Shown one piece after another: positions 1-8,866 of a DNA stretch of 64,000 bases (positions within the stretch are counted from its first letter, which is position 1; every line of letters begins with the position of its first letter). Origin of the DNA: Verrucomicrobiota bacterium (GTDB taxonomy: Bacteria; Verrucomicrobiota; Verrucomicrobiia; Limisphaerales; J093). The notes below the pieces were generated by a model, which ran no database searches, was not told the DNA's origin, and saw only the letters and a list, made by a program, of their open reading frames with translations. Location: the NCBI GenBank assembly GCA_012517065.1, contig JAAYVR010000043.1, positions 35,432-99,431 on the forward strand, read 5' to 3'. Both the position numbers and the translations under genes were made by a program.

Positions 1-1330
1 CACCACGCCGAATGTACGTCGGCGTGTCCAAATCCTCCCCCCGGTATAGCGTCGGTTCGCTCCTCGCAAAACGGCCCTTCGACACAACTTCCAGCGGCAG
101 CATGCCCTGCCTCAGCTTCGCCTGCTTCTGTCGTCTCCTCACCGCTCCAGTGCCCGCTTGCTGTGCCAACAACTGCTGAGCCTGCTCGGGCGACAGTTTC
201 GGAGGCGGCGGCACGAATCGCGACGCAGGCCGCACAGTTTCGTTCCCCTCTTTCAGCGTCAACCCATTGCGCCCGCCTTCAATTGGAAACTCTGAAACCA
301 ACGGCGATTCAGCCGAAGCCTGGTCTTTTCCTTCCTCTGCCGCGGCCGGATCGGACGTGCTTCGGCGAGTCACAATCAACGTCATTGCAAGCCGCCCAGT
401 GCAACTCGGATCAATCGCAGCGCCCATCACAACCTGGCTGTTCTCACAAGCGCGGTTGATCTGTTCCATCACATGTTTCACCTCGCGCAAGGTCAGGTCG
501 GGGCCCCCAACCAAACTCGCCAACACAGCTTCAGCCTCCGCCAGCAAATTCCCCCCATCCAAGAACGGACTCGAAAACAGCTTCTGCACAACCTCCCGAC
601 TGCGGTGCTCACCCGCCGCAGACGCGGAAGCAAACGAGCTCTCCGCCTGCCGCCCCCGTACCACACGACACAAATCCGCAAAATTCACGTTGATCAAACC
701 CTCCTGGGTCACCAAACGCGACAATCCACGCACACCTTCGGCCAAATGATCGTTCGCCACCCTGAACGTGTCCAGCAGCGTCGTGGTGTCATCAAGCAGC
801 CCCGCAATCTTTTGATTCGGCAGGCATATAACCGCATCGGCAGCACACTTCAATTGTCTCAGCGACTGCTGCGCCTGTTGACTTCTGCGTTGTCCTTCGA
901 AATCAAACGGCAGCGCCGCAACCCCAACCACAAGCGCTCCACAGTCGCGCGCAGCCCTTGCCAACACGGGCGCAGCCCCAGACCCGGTTCCCCCGCCAAG
1001 GCCCGTCACCAAGATCACCAAATCTTGATCCTTCGCCAGTTCTCGCAATGCTTCGACATCCGCTTCTGCAGCCGCCCGGCCAACGTCGGGATCACCGCCA
1101 GCCCCAAGCCCACGCGTAATGCCTCCGCCGAACAACACCTTCGGTTCAACTGCGCATTGGGCCAGTTGCCGAGCGTCAGTGTGCGCCACAGCAAAAGTAA
1201 GACCCGTTAGCCCGCTCTGGACCATGTGCGCGACCGCCTGCAATCCGGCTCCGCCAAGCCCGACAACGCGTATGACCGGCGCTCTGCGCACCGGAGGCAG
1301 TCCCACTGCAATGTTCTCAGCCTCAGTCAT
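1..1330 (-). CDS. ftsZ: Cell division protein FtsZ (C-terminus truncated by window edge)
   Basis: Tubulin-like GTPase that polymerises into the cytoplasmic Z-ring and recruits the divisome. I translated 443 codons from an ATG at 1330, preceded by GGAGAG, down to base 2. The order of motifs is that of FtsZ: glycine loop GLGGAG (residues 24-29), GITRGLGAGGDP (70-81), the tubulin signature GGGTGSG (112-118), PNQKIAGLLDD (171-181), the T7 loop NVNFAD (214-219), a linker rich in Pro, Gln and Arg (about 325-430), and the C-terminal partner-binding peptide EDLDTPTYIRR (432-442). Because that peptide is reached, only a few residues should be missing beyond the edge. The first T7-loop acidic residue, normally Asp, is Asn (see findings). 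ftsA ends 38 nt upstream, so the gene is the last visible member of the dcw operon. Family assignment is certain; full activity is not. Confidence 0.95.
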   Translation of the reverse strand, partial: MTEAENIAVGLPPVRRAPVIRVVGLGGAGLQAVAHMVQSGLTGLTFAVAHTDARQLAQCAVEPKVLFGGGITRGLGAGGDPDVGRAAAEADVEALRELAKDQDLVILVTGLGGGTGSGAAPVLARAARDCGALVVGVAALPFDFEGQRRSQQAQQSLRQLKCAADAVICLPNQKIAGLLDDTTTLLDTFRVANDHLAEGVRGLSRLVTQEGLINVNFADLCRVVRGRQAESSFASASAAGEHRSREVVQKLFSSPFLDGGNLLAEAEAVLASLVGGPDLTLREVKHVMEQINRACENSQVVMGAAIDPSCTGRLAMTLIVTRRSTSDPAAAEEGKDQASAESPLVSEFPIEGGRNGLTLKEGNETVRPASRFVPPPPKLSPEQAQQLLAQQAGTGAVRRRQKQAKLRQGMLPLEVVSKGRFARSEPTLYRGEDLDTPTYIRRG

Positions 1331-1368
1331 AGTTAGCTCTCCATGATCCTTATTCACCCATGCGCCGT

Positions 1369-2595
1369 TTACGCACCTTGCAACATCCGACTCAGCGTGC
1401 TCTTAAGCCGCGTCTGCCAACCACCCCGCGCAACCCGTTTCTCGACCTGAAAAGACCCAAATTTCACCAGCCCAATCCCCGTCGCAAACTCAGGTTGGTC
1501 AAGCGTCGATACAAGGCCCGAAATCGATTTGGTCCGACCAACTGACACAGGAAGACCAAACACCTGCTCCGCCAACCTCGAGACGTTTGGAACCCTGGCT
1601 CCCCCGCCACACAACCGAACGCCCGCCCGCAGGTAATCTATCAACCCAACCGTTTCGAGGTCCTCAGCCACAATCTGTAATGTTTCCTCGATTCTAAGCG
1701 ACATTATCCTTCTGAGGTGCTCGACATTGATTGACCGCTCAGGCAAACCAACGTCGTTCGATATCGCAATCGTCTGCCCTTTGTCCCCGGGGCCAACCAC
1801 CGCTGATCCATGCTCGATTTTGAGTGCTTCCGCCCGGCCCATCGAGGTCTTGAGCCCGTAAGCCAAATCGTTTGTCACATGATCACCCCCGACAGCCAGC
1901 ACACCCGTGTGTTTGATTATCCCGTTCACATATGCCACGTAATTCGTCACACCCGCCCCCAGATCAATCACAAGCACGCCCAGTTCTTTCTCCTCCGGTG
2001 TGAGCACCGCCAGCGATGACGCGATCCCGGTGAAAACAATGTCTTCAACATCCAATTGCAAGCTCTTCACCGCGCGGATGGGATTCTGCAGACGATTGGT
2101 CACCCCGTGAACCACATGCACATCAACTTCAATCTGCGCCCCCAGCATCCCCACCGGCTGAAGCACCCCCTCCTGCCCATCCACAATGAAATGGTGCCTG
2201 ATAACATGTATCACGTGATTCTCCGCGGGAATGTTTATCGCACGAGCGTTCTTAACCACGTCTTGAACGTCATCAGCAGTAATCTCTCTGTCCGCCGAAG
2301 GTATCGCATGGCGACCGCGATTGTTGAATCCCCGGATGTGTCCGCCCGTCACCCCAAGATACACACTCCTGATCTCCACATCCGCCATCTGCTCGGCCTC
2401 GGCTATCGCAGCGCGTATGTCCTCAACCGCCGCACCGGTATCCACTATCTCGCCTTTCCGGACACCGCGCGATTTTGCCTGGCCAACGCCTGTTATCCGC
2501 AGGTTGCCCTCCTGACCAAGCTCGCCAACCACAGCACATACTTTTGAAGTGCCTATCTCGAGCCCAACTATGATCTTGTTGCTCTTGTCAAACAT
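1369..2595 (-). CDS. ftsA: Cell division protein FtsA
   Basis: Actin-like ATPase that tethers FtsZ filaments to the cytoplasmic membrane. The 408-residue product has the actin-fold phosphate 1 motif VGLEIGTSKVCAVVGE near the N-terminus (about 10-25), the inserted 1C subdomain with GHIRGFNNRG (about 85-94), the phosphate 2 motif VLVIDLGAGVTNYVAY (about 217-232), and the adenosine motif RLCGGGARVPN (about 334-344). A basic and amphipathic tail (RGGWQTRLKSTLSRML) fits the membrane-targeting helix of the family. Length is normal. The start overlaps the end of ftsQ by 8 nt and ftsZ follows 38 nt downstream, the conserved ftsQ-ftsA-ftsZ order. Confidence 0.96.
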   Translation of the reverse strand: MFDKSNKIIVGLEIGTSKVCAVVGELGQEGNLRITGVGQAKSRGVRKGEIVDTGAAVEDIRAAIAEAEQMADVEIRSVYLGVTGGHIRGFNNRGRHAIPSADREITADDVQDVVKNARAINIPAENHVIHVIRHHFIVDGQEGVLQPVGMLGAQIEVDVHVVHGVTNRLQNPIRAVKSLQLDVEDIVFTGIASSLAVLTPEEKELGVLVIDLGAGVTNYVAYVNGIIKHTGVLAVGGDHVTNDLAYGLKTSMGRAEALKIEHGSAVVGPGDKGQTIAISNDVGLPERSINVEHLRRIMSLRIEETLQIVAEDLETVGLIDYLRAGVRLCGGGARVPNVSRLAEQVFGLPVSVGRTKSISGLVSTLDQPEFATGIGLVKFGSFQVEKRVARGGWQTRLKSTLSRMLQGA

Positions 2596-3547
2596 GCTTG
2601 TTAGGTCTCCCCGAGTGTTTTGCCGGTCGCGCCCGGGTCGGAAGCGAATTGCTCACTTCAACCCACCGCAACGGACAGTTGTTTGTGATCGACAAGTCCA
2701 AACTTGAAATTGTCTTGCCCGCACGCATGCACGCGTCCCGCACCAGAGCCCAGCGGCGCACCTGCTCCTCAAGCCCCGTGTGCGACAGTATTACAATCGC
2801 CCCTTCATCAGTCATCACGCTCATTAGGCCGGGCGTCGAAACGTCAATCACACGCACTTCAACTTCTCGCGCCATCTCACAACGCCCAAAGCACCCCAAT
2901 AACCGCAACGCAGACTCGACCGACGCAGACTCGACTTTTCTACCCGGACACAAATCACGCTGTGCCACGCCACGAATCAACGGAAGCATCTCAAGCGTCT
3001 GAAGGAAATCAGCCGGCACTTCACCCGCACGCGGCGCCGGCATCACAACACCCATCTCGTCAAGATAATATGTCGCCGGCGTAAAACCGCCTTCGCTCCG
3101 TACCGCAAGGGTCTGAACCCGCGCAACCGGTTCCCGCTCAACAATCCGCACCCGCAACAAATGTGGCAAAACACGCTCCACAGAAGCCGATCTGACCTGC
3201 GGCACCAACTCGAGGTCACGCCTTACACGAGGCAGGTCGATCGCCAAAAGGTTCATCCCCTCGCGAATCCCAACCCACTTCCGCACCTGCTCCGCAGTCA
3301 CCCAGTTGCCGTCAATGGTGATCTCGACCGTTTTCAAGGCAAACAACCCGGCATCCAAAACCTTCTGCCTCCCCCATGACCACCCATACGACACCCCAGC
3401 CACAATGCCAAACGTGATCAACGCAACAATCAAAGCCCAAATCACAAGCCTGCGACGCTCGCGTCGAACCGGCTCGGACCGGCTTCGCACCTCGAGCACC
3501 TCGGACCGCTCGAAACGCTTTTTACGGCTCGATTTCGCAAACCACAT
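2588..3547 (-). CDS. ftsQ: Cell division protein FtsQ (POTRA-containing)
   Basis: Bitopic inner-membrane divisome protein that links early cytoplasmic and late periplasmic division proteins. The 319-residue product has a strongly basic cytoplasmic N-terminus (about residues 1-34, many Arg/Lys), one transmembrane helix (about 35-57, LVIWALIVALITFGIVAGV), then a POTRA domain beginning with LKTVEITIDGN (about 70) and including the typical NLLAIDL and RVRIVEREPVA segments, and a C-terminal beta domain. Sequence is poorly conserved in this family, so the call leans on topology plus position between ddl and ftsA. It overlaps ftsA by 8 nt. Confidence 0.9.
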   Translation of the reverse strand: MWFAKSSRKKRFERSEVLEVRSRSEPVRRERRRLVIWALIVALITFGIVAGVSYGWSWGRQKVLDAGLFALKTVEITIDGNWVTAEQVRKWVGIREGMNLLAIDLPRVRRDLELVPQVRSASVERVLPHLLRVRIVEREPVARVQTLAVRSEGGFTPATYYLDEMGVVMPAPRAGEVPADFLQTLEMLPLIRGVAQRDLCPGRKVESASVESALRLLGCFGRCEMAREVEVRVIDVSTPGLMSVMTDEGAIVILSHTGLEEQVRRWALVRDACMRAGKTISSLDLSITNNCPLRWVEVSNSLPTRARPAKHSGRPNKHV

Positions 3548-3570
3548 CGGTCATCCAATCCACTGAAACG

Positions 3571-4626
3571 TCAACCTCGCACTGTCACGGCTCGCTTCAA
3601 AGCAAGCTCCACCATCCGCTGACACAACGCCCCAAAGGAATAGCCAGCCGCCCCAGCCGCTTTCGGCAGCAAACTCAATTCAGTCATCCCCGGCAACGTG
3701 TTCACCTCCAATACAACCGGATCGCCGTTGGACCGAACCATCACATCCACCCGCGCATAGTCCCGCGCCCCAACCGCACGAAATGCCGCCAGAGCAGCTT
3801 CCTGAACCCGCGAAGTCGTCGCCCCATCAAACCGGCCCGGAAGGTAGTACTCGGTCGCCCCCTTGGTGTACTTGTGTTCGTAATCAAGTACACCATCCCT
3901 CGGACAAACCTCGATCACCGGCAACGCTTTGTCCTCGAGAATCCCCACAGTCGCTTCCCGGCCCACAATGCGTTCTTCCATCAAAACTTCGGTGTCATAC
4001 TCCAAAGCCCGTTCTATCGCCGGACGCAACTGAGAGATCTCGTTGACCATCTCCAACCCAACACTCGACCCCTGCCTTGCGGGTTTGATCACAACCGGCA
4101 GCCGCCAGCCCTCAGGTAATTTTTCAATGGCCTCCTCCAAAACAACAAAAGGCGCCGTCGGCACACCCGCTTCCAAGAACTTTTTCTTCGCCAAAATCTT
4201 GTCGAACGCAATCCTGCTGGCTTCGGGACCAGACCCTGTGTACGGCACACCAAGCTTGTCCAACTCGGCTTGCACAGTGCCGTCTTCGCCATACGTCCCA
4301 TGCAAAGCAAGAAAAACCACTTCCGTCCCATCCGGCAAACTCCATCCCGGCCCATTCCGAGGGTCCAATTCTGTGACATGGTGCCCAAGCAAACGCAACG
4401 CGCCCGCAACTGCGCGCCCCGACCGGATCGATATTTCACGCTCGGCCGATGGCCCGCCCAACATCACAGTTATCCGCCAAGGTTTCCTTGTCCCTTCCAC
4501 AACTGCACCTTTGCCCAACGATAAACTCCCAAGGCTCATCTCGTTGCAAACCCGCTCAACCAATTCCGTTTCTCCCAAATCACTAGGCGTCTTCGCCCAC
4601 AATCTCAATCTCAGTTTCCAATTCAA
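3571..4626 (-). CDS. ddl: D-alanine--D-alanine ligase
   Basis: Cytoplasmic ATP-grasp enzyme that joins two D-Ala to form the dipeptide added by MurF. Motifs visible are VMLGGPSAEREISIRSG (N-terminal substrate loop), ALHGTYGEDGTVQ, GVPYTGSGPEAS, the ATP-grasp strand VVIKPARQGSSVG, and VDVMVRSNGDPVVLEVNTLPGMT with the Mg-binding Glu and Asn. The longest reading frame has about 45 residues before the catalytic domain and would overlap murB by 44 nt. An internal ATG at 4539 (MSLGSLSLGK) lies after the murB stop and gives a product nearer the usual 305-320 residues, so the true start is uncertain. ftsQ follows 23 nt downstream. Confidence 0.95.
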   Translation of the reverse strand: MNWKLRLRLWAKTPSDLGETELVERVCNEMSLGSLSLGKGAVVEGTRKPWRITVMLGGPSAEREISIRSGRAVAGALRLLGHHVTELDPRNGPGWSLPDGTEVVFLALHGTYGEDGTVQAELDKLGVPYTGSGPEASRIAFDKILAKKKFLEAGVPTAPFVVLEEAIEKLPEGWRLPVVIKPARQGSSVGLEMVNEISQLRPAIERALEYDTEVLMEERIVGREATVGILEDKALPVIEVCPRDGVLDYEHKYTKGATEYYLPGRFDGATTSRVQEAALAAFRAVGARDYARVDVMVRSNGDPVVLEVNTLPGMTELSLLPKAAGAAGYSFGALCQRMVELALKRAVTVRG

Positions 4627-5635
4627 CTCCCAAGGTTTCCTTCACCTTCTCGCGCACTCGGTCGATCAACTCGATCATCTCAGCCGCACTCGCGCCACCT
4701 TCGTTAATCAGGAAATTCGCGTGCACTACCGACACCGCAGCCTTGCCCACCTTGAACCCCTTCAGCCCGGCACGATCAATCAGCCATCCTGCCGCCCCCG
4801 CCGAAGTGTTCTTGAACACACACCCCGCACTCCATTCCCTCGGCTGCATGGCCAAACGACGACGACGCATTTCCTCCATTCGCTCGCGAATCGCTGCACA
4901 CGTGTCCACCACACCCTTGAACACCGCCCCCAAAACAACCTTGTCCTTGAAAAACTCGCAGCCCCTGTACTGCGCGCCAAATTCCTCCGCAGCCCCTTCC
5001 CGAACAGTCCCATCCTTTTCCATGTATTTCGCTCGCTGCAGCACACCAAAAGTGCTCCCTCCAAATGCGCCTGCGTTCATCCGCAGTGCGCCACCCACTG
5101 TCCCCGGAATCCCATCCATGAACTCGAACCCGCTCACCCCCGCATCGCAAGCCGCCCTCGCCACAAACCTCAACGCAGCCCCGCTTCCACACAGAACAGT
5201 TGTGCCCTCAACTGCCACTCTGCAAAAAGCGGGCCCACGCAACGCCATCACCACACCCCGAATCCCGCCATCCCGCACCAAAAGGTTCGAGCCATGCCCA
5301 ATCACAAGCAACGGCAAACCACGCGCCACACAACACCGCACTATGACGCCAACATCCTCTTCGGTCCCCGGTTCAACATACCAGTCCGCCGTACCACCAA
5401 CACGCAACGTCGTCAAACGCGACATCGGTTCGTTCGCCCGCACCACGCTCCAGGCAGACAAACCCGCACTTTCAAAAGGCGACGCCACCCGCTTTGCCGC
5501 TCCCGCCAAATGAGCGCCCGCGACTCCGTCTGCACCGCCGGAGCCGCCGCAATCACGATGGCTTGCCATGATATGCAATTGTCCCACGTCAACAGCTTCG
5601 CCCATTCGCACCCAAAACAGCAGCTTCAGAATCAC
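4583..5635 (-). CDS. murB: UDP-N-acetylenolpyruvoylglucosamine reductase MurB
   Basis: FAD-dependent, NADPH-using reductase that makes UDP-MurNAc. Residues 75-86 (TTLRVGGTADWY) and 112-128 (IGHGSNLLVRDGGIRGV) form the FAD domain, followed by GIPGTVGGALRMNAGAFGG (175-193) and the C-terminal SAGCVFKN (269-276). The position normally held by the proton-donating Ser in this last motif is Cys272. The first Met gives about 65 residues before the FAD domain and overlaps murG by 47 nt. ATG codons at 5605 and 5569 are plausible alternatives, the latter starting just after the murG stop. murC, which usually lies between murG and murB, is absent. Confidence 0.94.
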   Translation of the reverse strand: MILKLLFWVRMGEAVDVGQLHIMASHRDCGGSGGADGVAGAHLAGAAKRVASPFESAGLSAWSVVRANEPMSRLTTLRVGGTADWYVEPGTEEDVGVIVRCCVARGLPLLVIGHGSNLLVRDGGIRGVVMALRGPAFCRVAVEGTTVLCGSGAALRFVARAACDAGVSGFEFMDGIPGTVGGALRMNAGAFGGSTFGVLQRAKYMEKDGTVREGAAEEFGAQYRGCEFFKDKVVLGAVFKGVVDTCAAIRERMEEMRRRRLAMQPREWSAGCVFKNTSAGAAGWLIDRAGLKGFKVGKAAVSVVHANFLINEGGASAAEMIELIDRVREKVKETLGVELETEIEIVGEDA

Positions 5636-6779
5636 AAGGCGCCCTCGAACTAATCACGCTCGAACCCTCGCCGACTCGCCCCGCCAAACCCGCGAGCGCA
5701 TCGGCAATCCGCTCAGCCGCATATTTCACGTGCCACTTGCCCAGCGCTTGCCCCATCATTTCCAGCCGCCGCCGGTCGCGCAGCAAATCCAGCACAAGTT
5801 TCGCGACAGTTTCAGGTGTGGCATCACTCTGTCGAAGCACACACGCCGCATCCGATTGTTCAAAAGCACGCGCATTGTGGTATTGATGATCATCCGCAGC
5901 GTACGGAAAAGGAATCAGTATCGCTGGCAACCGCACCGCAGCTTGCTCTGCAAGCGACGAAGCACCGGCTCGCGTCACAGCAAGAGTCGCCGCCCCCAAA
6001 ACAATCCACATCTCACGGAAAAATGCTTCAACCACAGCCCGCACGCCGTGCTTCTCGTACGCCCGGCGCATCAAGTCTGCGTCGTGCGCCCCTGTCAAAT
6101 GCACGTACTGAAGTTCCGGCGCCTCAGCCGCAAGCATTCCAACCGTCTTCTCCATCAGCCCATTCAACGGGCGTGCGCCCTGGCTGCCCCCCATCACAAG
6201 CAACACAGGCAATTGCGCGTCCAGCCCAAGTGCCTGGCAACACCTGTCCCTGTCCAAGCGCTCAAACTCACCACGCACAGGCATCCCAGAGACACAAACC
6301 CGCCTGTTCTTCAAACGCCTCCCCGCTTCGGGAAAATACACAAACACTTCCCGGGCAAATCTCGAGAACCATCTGTTAGCCCGGCCAGGCACCGCGTTCG
6401 CCTCGTGCAGAAACACAGGAATACCCATCAGCCGCGCACAAACAACCGCCGGCGCAGACGCGAACCCGCCCATCGCAAGGACCGCACACGGACGTCGCCT
6501 ACGAAAAAGGCCCGCACATACGCGAACAGATTTGCACAACGCCCAAACAGATCTGCCAACGCCCCGCCCTGAAAACGGTAAAACCGGCAAACGCACCACT
6601 TCAACGCCAGGTACCCATCCCGTACCAATTTCATCCACGGCCTTCGACGATACCAGCAATTGCGCCTCCACTCCCCTTTCCTTCAGCGCACGCGCAACGG
6701 CTACTCCGGGGAAAAGATGCCCGCCTGTCCCCCCGCAGGCTATGGCCGCCAACGGACTGCCGCGTTCGCGTTCCATCAC
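5589..6779 (-). CDS. murG: UDP-GlcNAc:undecaprenyl-PP-MurNAc-pentapeptide GlcNAc transferase MurG
   Basis: Peripheral inner-membrane GT-B transferase that converts lipid I to lipid II. The N-terminal glycine loop ACGGTGGHLFPGVAVA (about 14-29), the second loop VLAMGGFASAPAVVCA (about 98-113), the acceptor-side HEANAVPGRANR (about 124-135), the third glycine loop VMGGSQGAR (about 194-202) and the UDP-GlcNAc site TRAGASSLAEQ (about 268-278) with IPFPYAADDHQ are all intact. The product is 396 residues, slightly longer than usual because of a tail of about 30 residues that overlaps the murB start. ftsW ends 6 nt upstream, so the two genes are translationally close. Confidence 0.96.
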   Translation of the reverse strand: MMERERGSPLAAIACGGTGGHLFPGVAVARALKERGVEAQLLVSSKAVDEIGTGWVPGVEVVRLPVLPFSGRGVGRSVWALCKSVRVCAGLFRRRRPCAVLAMGGFASAPAVVCARLMGIPVFLHEANAVPGRANRWFSRFAREVFVYFPEAGRRLKNRRVCVSGMPVRGEFERLDRDRCCQALGLDAQLPVLLVMGGSQGARPLNGLMEKTVGMLAAEAPELQYVHLTGAHDADLMRRAYEKHGVRAVVEAFFREMWIVLGAATLAVTRAGASSLAEQAAVRLPAILIPFPYAADDHQYHNARAFEQSDAACVLRQSDATPETVAKLVLDLLRDRRRLEMMGQALGKWHVKYAAERIADALAGLAGRVGEGSSVISSRAPCDSEAAVLGANGRSC

Positions 6780-6785
6780 ATCAAT

Positions 6786-7898
6786 TCATGCCGTGGCCGT
6801 TTCTTCGGATTCTGCCAGTCCTACTTGAACAATAGCGCCGGGTGAACCAGCCAATGCAATGCTCACCAACACGCCCGTGCACAAAAGCATCATCGCCAGA
6901 TTCGACCCGCCGTAGCTTATAAAAGGCAGTGCCAACCCCTTGTTCGGCGCCGCGCCAGATACAACCATCAGATTAATCAGCGCCTGAAGCCCAATTAGAA
7001 AGCTTATCCCGGTGCCCAACAGCATCCCAAACGCGTCCGGCGCACGCCACGACGCGACTATCCCGCTCAGAAAAAACGCAAGAAACAACCCCACCACAAC
7101 AACCGACCCAACAAAACCAAATTCCTCCGCTATGATCGCAAAAATGAAATCCGTCTGATGCTCCGGCAACAGCGCTTTCTCACGGCTCTGGTTAAGCCCC
7201 ACACCCAGTAATGACCCGCGATTCAGCGCCTCCCTCGCCCGCCATGCCTGGTACCCTACCCCGTCACGCGTCTCTTCAAGATGCAGCCATGAGTAAATCC
7301 GATCGCTCCTCACCGGGTTCACCGCTAGCATTGCACCCAAAACTGCCCCCCCTATAACCGCCGGTATCACCACGTACCCCCACCGCACACCAGCCACCAA
7401 AAGCATCACCATGGTCACACAACCCAAAAGTATTGCCGTCCCCCAATCCGGTTCTCGAAACACCAAAACCAGCACAGGCGCCGCTATCAAACCCGGATAT
7501 AGCAAACCCCGCCGAAAGGTCCGCATCAGACTTTGACAGTGCGCACAGTAATGCGCCAGCACAAGCACAAGCGCCAGTTTCGCAAAATCCGATGGCTGAA
7601 ACTGAATGCCCCCGAACCTGAACCACCGCCGCGCCCCGTGCACCTCAACTCCCACAACCAACACGGCCGCCAAAAGCACCAGAGCAAGCAGGTAAAAAAC
7701 CACCGATACGTATCTCAGCCTCCTGTAACCCACCACAACCATCGCCACCGCCCCCACCATCCCAAGACCACCCGCAACCAGTTGCCGCGACAGGAACCGC
7801 ATGCTCGCATGCGGCGGACTCACACTGTAAAGCATCACCAAACCAAGCGAGAGCAGTGCCAGCACCGCAATAATCATAACTGTCGCAACCCGTTTCAT
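6786..7898 (-). CDS. ftsW: SEDS peptidoglycan glycosyltransferase FtsW
   Basis: Polytopic septal peptidoglycan polymerase that works with FtsI on lipid II. The 370-residue protein is very hydrophobic with about ten membrane segments. Diagnostic SEDS features are RRWFRFGGIQFQPSDFAKLA, the motif FREPDWGTAILL with the catalytic Asp, the large loop ending in GSLLGVGLNQSREKALLPEH with DFIFAIIAEEFGFVG, and the terminal LPFISYGGSNLAMM. RodA is the main alternative, but location directly before murG in a dcw cluster supports FtsW. A gap of about 150 nt separates it from the LysM gene upstream. Confidence 0.95.
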   Translation of the reverse strand: MKRVATVMIIAVLALLSLGLVMLYSVSPPHASMRFLSRQLVAGGLGMVGAVAMVVVGYRRLRYVSVVFYLLALVLLAAVLVVGVEVHGARRWFRFGGIQFQPSDFAKLALVLVLAHYCAHCQSLMRTFRRGLLYPGLIAAPVLVLVFREPDWGTAILLGCVTMVMLLVAGVRWGYVVIPAVIGGAVLGAMLAVNPVRSDRIYSWLHLEETRDGVGYQAWRAREALNRGSLLGVGLNQSREKALLPEHQTDFIFAIIAEEFGFVGSVVVVGLFLAFFLSGIVASWRAPDAFGMLLGTGISFLIGLQALINLMVVSGAAPNKGLALPFISYGGSNLAMMLLCTGVLVSIALAGSPGAIVQVGLAESEETATA

Positions 7899-8047
7899 CG
7901 CGCTTTGGCAATACTCTCAACCGCACCGCACCGGCCCGACCCGTTCCACACCATCACCCCGCCGCACGCCAGCACTTCGCACACCAGCTACACCCCACCC
8001 GTCGCCGCCAAATCACATGGCAAACAAGGTCAACGCCGTGCGCCCAA
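7899..8047. other. Spacer between the LysM gene and ftsW
   Basis: This gap of 149 nt is unusually long for an otherwise overlapping operon. I see no convincing reading frame, hairpin terminator or promoter in it. The sequence is C-rich on the plus strand like the neighbouring genes. Confidence 0.6.
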
Positions 8048-8866
8048 TCATTGGCCCGGAGGCAAAACCAATGAGCCAGTGCCGCTCCCAGTCTTGGTCT
8101 CTGTCGTCCCTTTGGTGGCTGTTGTCCCTTCTCCACTGCGCGCCCCGGGAATTCTCAGTTTCTGACCAACAACAATCTTATCAGACTTCAAGTTGTTCGC
8201 CGTGCGTATGTCTGAAACAGTAACGCCATACCGCTTCGCTATCTTGGTTAGGTTCTCACCGCCCTTAACCACATGCACAAGACCGCCTTCGGTTCCAGTT
8301 TGTAATTCCACGCCCTCGGCCGTTTTCTGACCGGGTTCAGGTGCCGGAATTTGCACCTTCTGCCCAACCTTGAGCTTCCGCGGATCAAGCCCCGGATTCG
8401 CTTTCATAAAAGCCGTAAGCGTCACTCCGTGCTCCTTGGCGATGTTAAACGGCACATCGCCTGGTTTCACGATATACTCCGTCGGCCCGCCAGGAGCAGG
8501 CTGCAAGGTCGGTTGTGGCTCTGTCACACTCGGCTGCTGTTGTGTCTGCTGCGGCTGAGTCTGCTGCACCAAGCCGGTCGCGCCCTGCCACTGCGCCGTC
8601 GCCGTATCGACAACGCTGGTTTGGCCTGCCTGCGGTGTCTGCTGGCCAACCGTACCCAGATCGTAGGACGGCGGCTTCGCGAGGTTAGTGTCCGCACCGC
8701 CGCCAGCCAATGGCGGCCCGCTGCTCGGGCGTTTGCACCCCTGCAACAGCAGCCCCGCCAAAAACACGCTGTGTATCGCAAACATCGTTATGACCGTCAG
8801 CCGGAAGTTCGCCCTCCGATTGGCTTGTTGTCCGCTGAGTGTCGTTATGGGTGACATTGTACTCAT
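8048..8866 (-). CDS. LysM-domain lipoprotein of the dcw cluster
   Basis: The 272-residue product has a short basic N-terminus, a hydrophobic segment (about 22-42) ending in LLLQGC, a good lipobox, and so is predicted to be a membrane-anchored lipoprotein. A Gln/Thr/Pro-rich linker (about 75-125) follows, then two LysM repeats: TEYIVKPGDVPFNIAKEHGV to VGQKVQIPAP (about 128-177) and LVHVVKGGENLTKIAKRYGV to VGQKLRIPGA (about 196-242), and a Thr/Gly tail. LysM repeats bind GlcNAc-containing glycans, so a peptidoglycan-binding role at the division site is likely (inference). The ATG at 8866 has GAGG about 8 nt upstream and overlaps the preceding small ORF by 4 nt (ATGA). This gene sits where ftsW would normally follow murD. 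Confidence 0.9.
   Translation of the reverse strand: MSTMSPITTLSGQQANRRANFRLTVITMFAIHSVFLAGLLLQGCKRPSSGPPLAGGGADTNLAKPPSYDLGTVGQQTPQAGQTSVVDTATAQWQGATGLVQQTQPQQTQQQPSVTEPQPTLQPAPGGPTEYIVKPGDVPFNIAKEHGVTLTAFMKANPGLDPRKLKVGQKVQIPAPEPGQKTAEGVELQTGTEGGLVHVVKGGENLTKIAKRYGVTVSDIRTANNLKSDKIVVGQKLRIPGARSGEGTTATKGTTETKTGSGTGSLVLPPGQ

Noticed and set aside
4043..5653. 536-codon plus-strand frame opposite ddl and murB
   Set aside because: It is antisense to two well-recognised genes, has no motif, and is explained by GC-rich codon bias.
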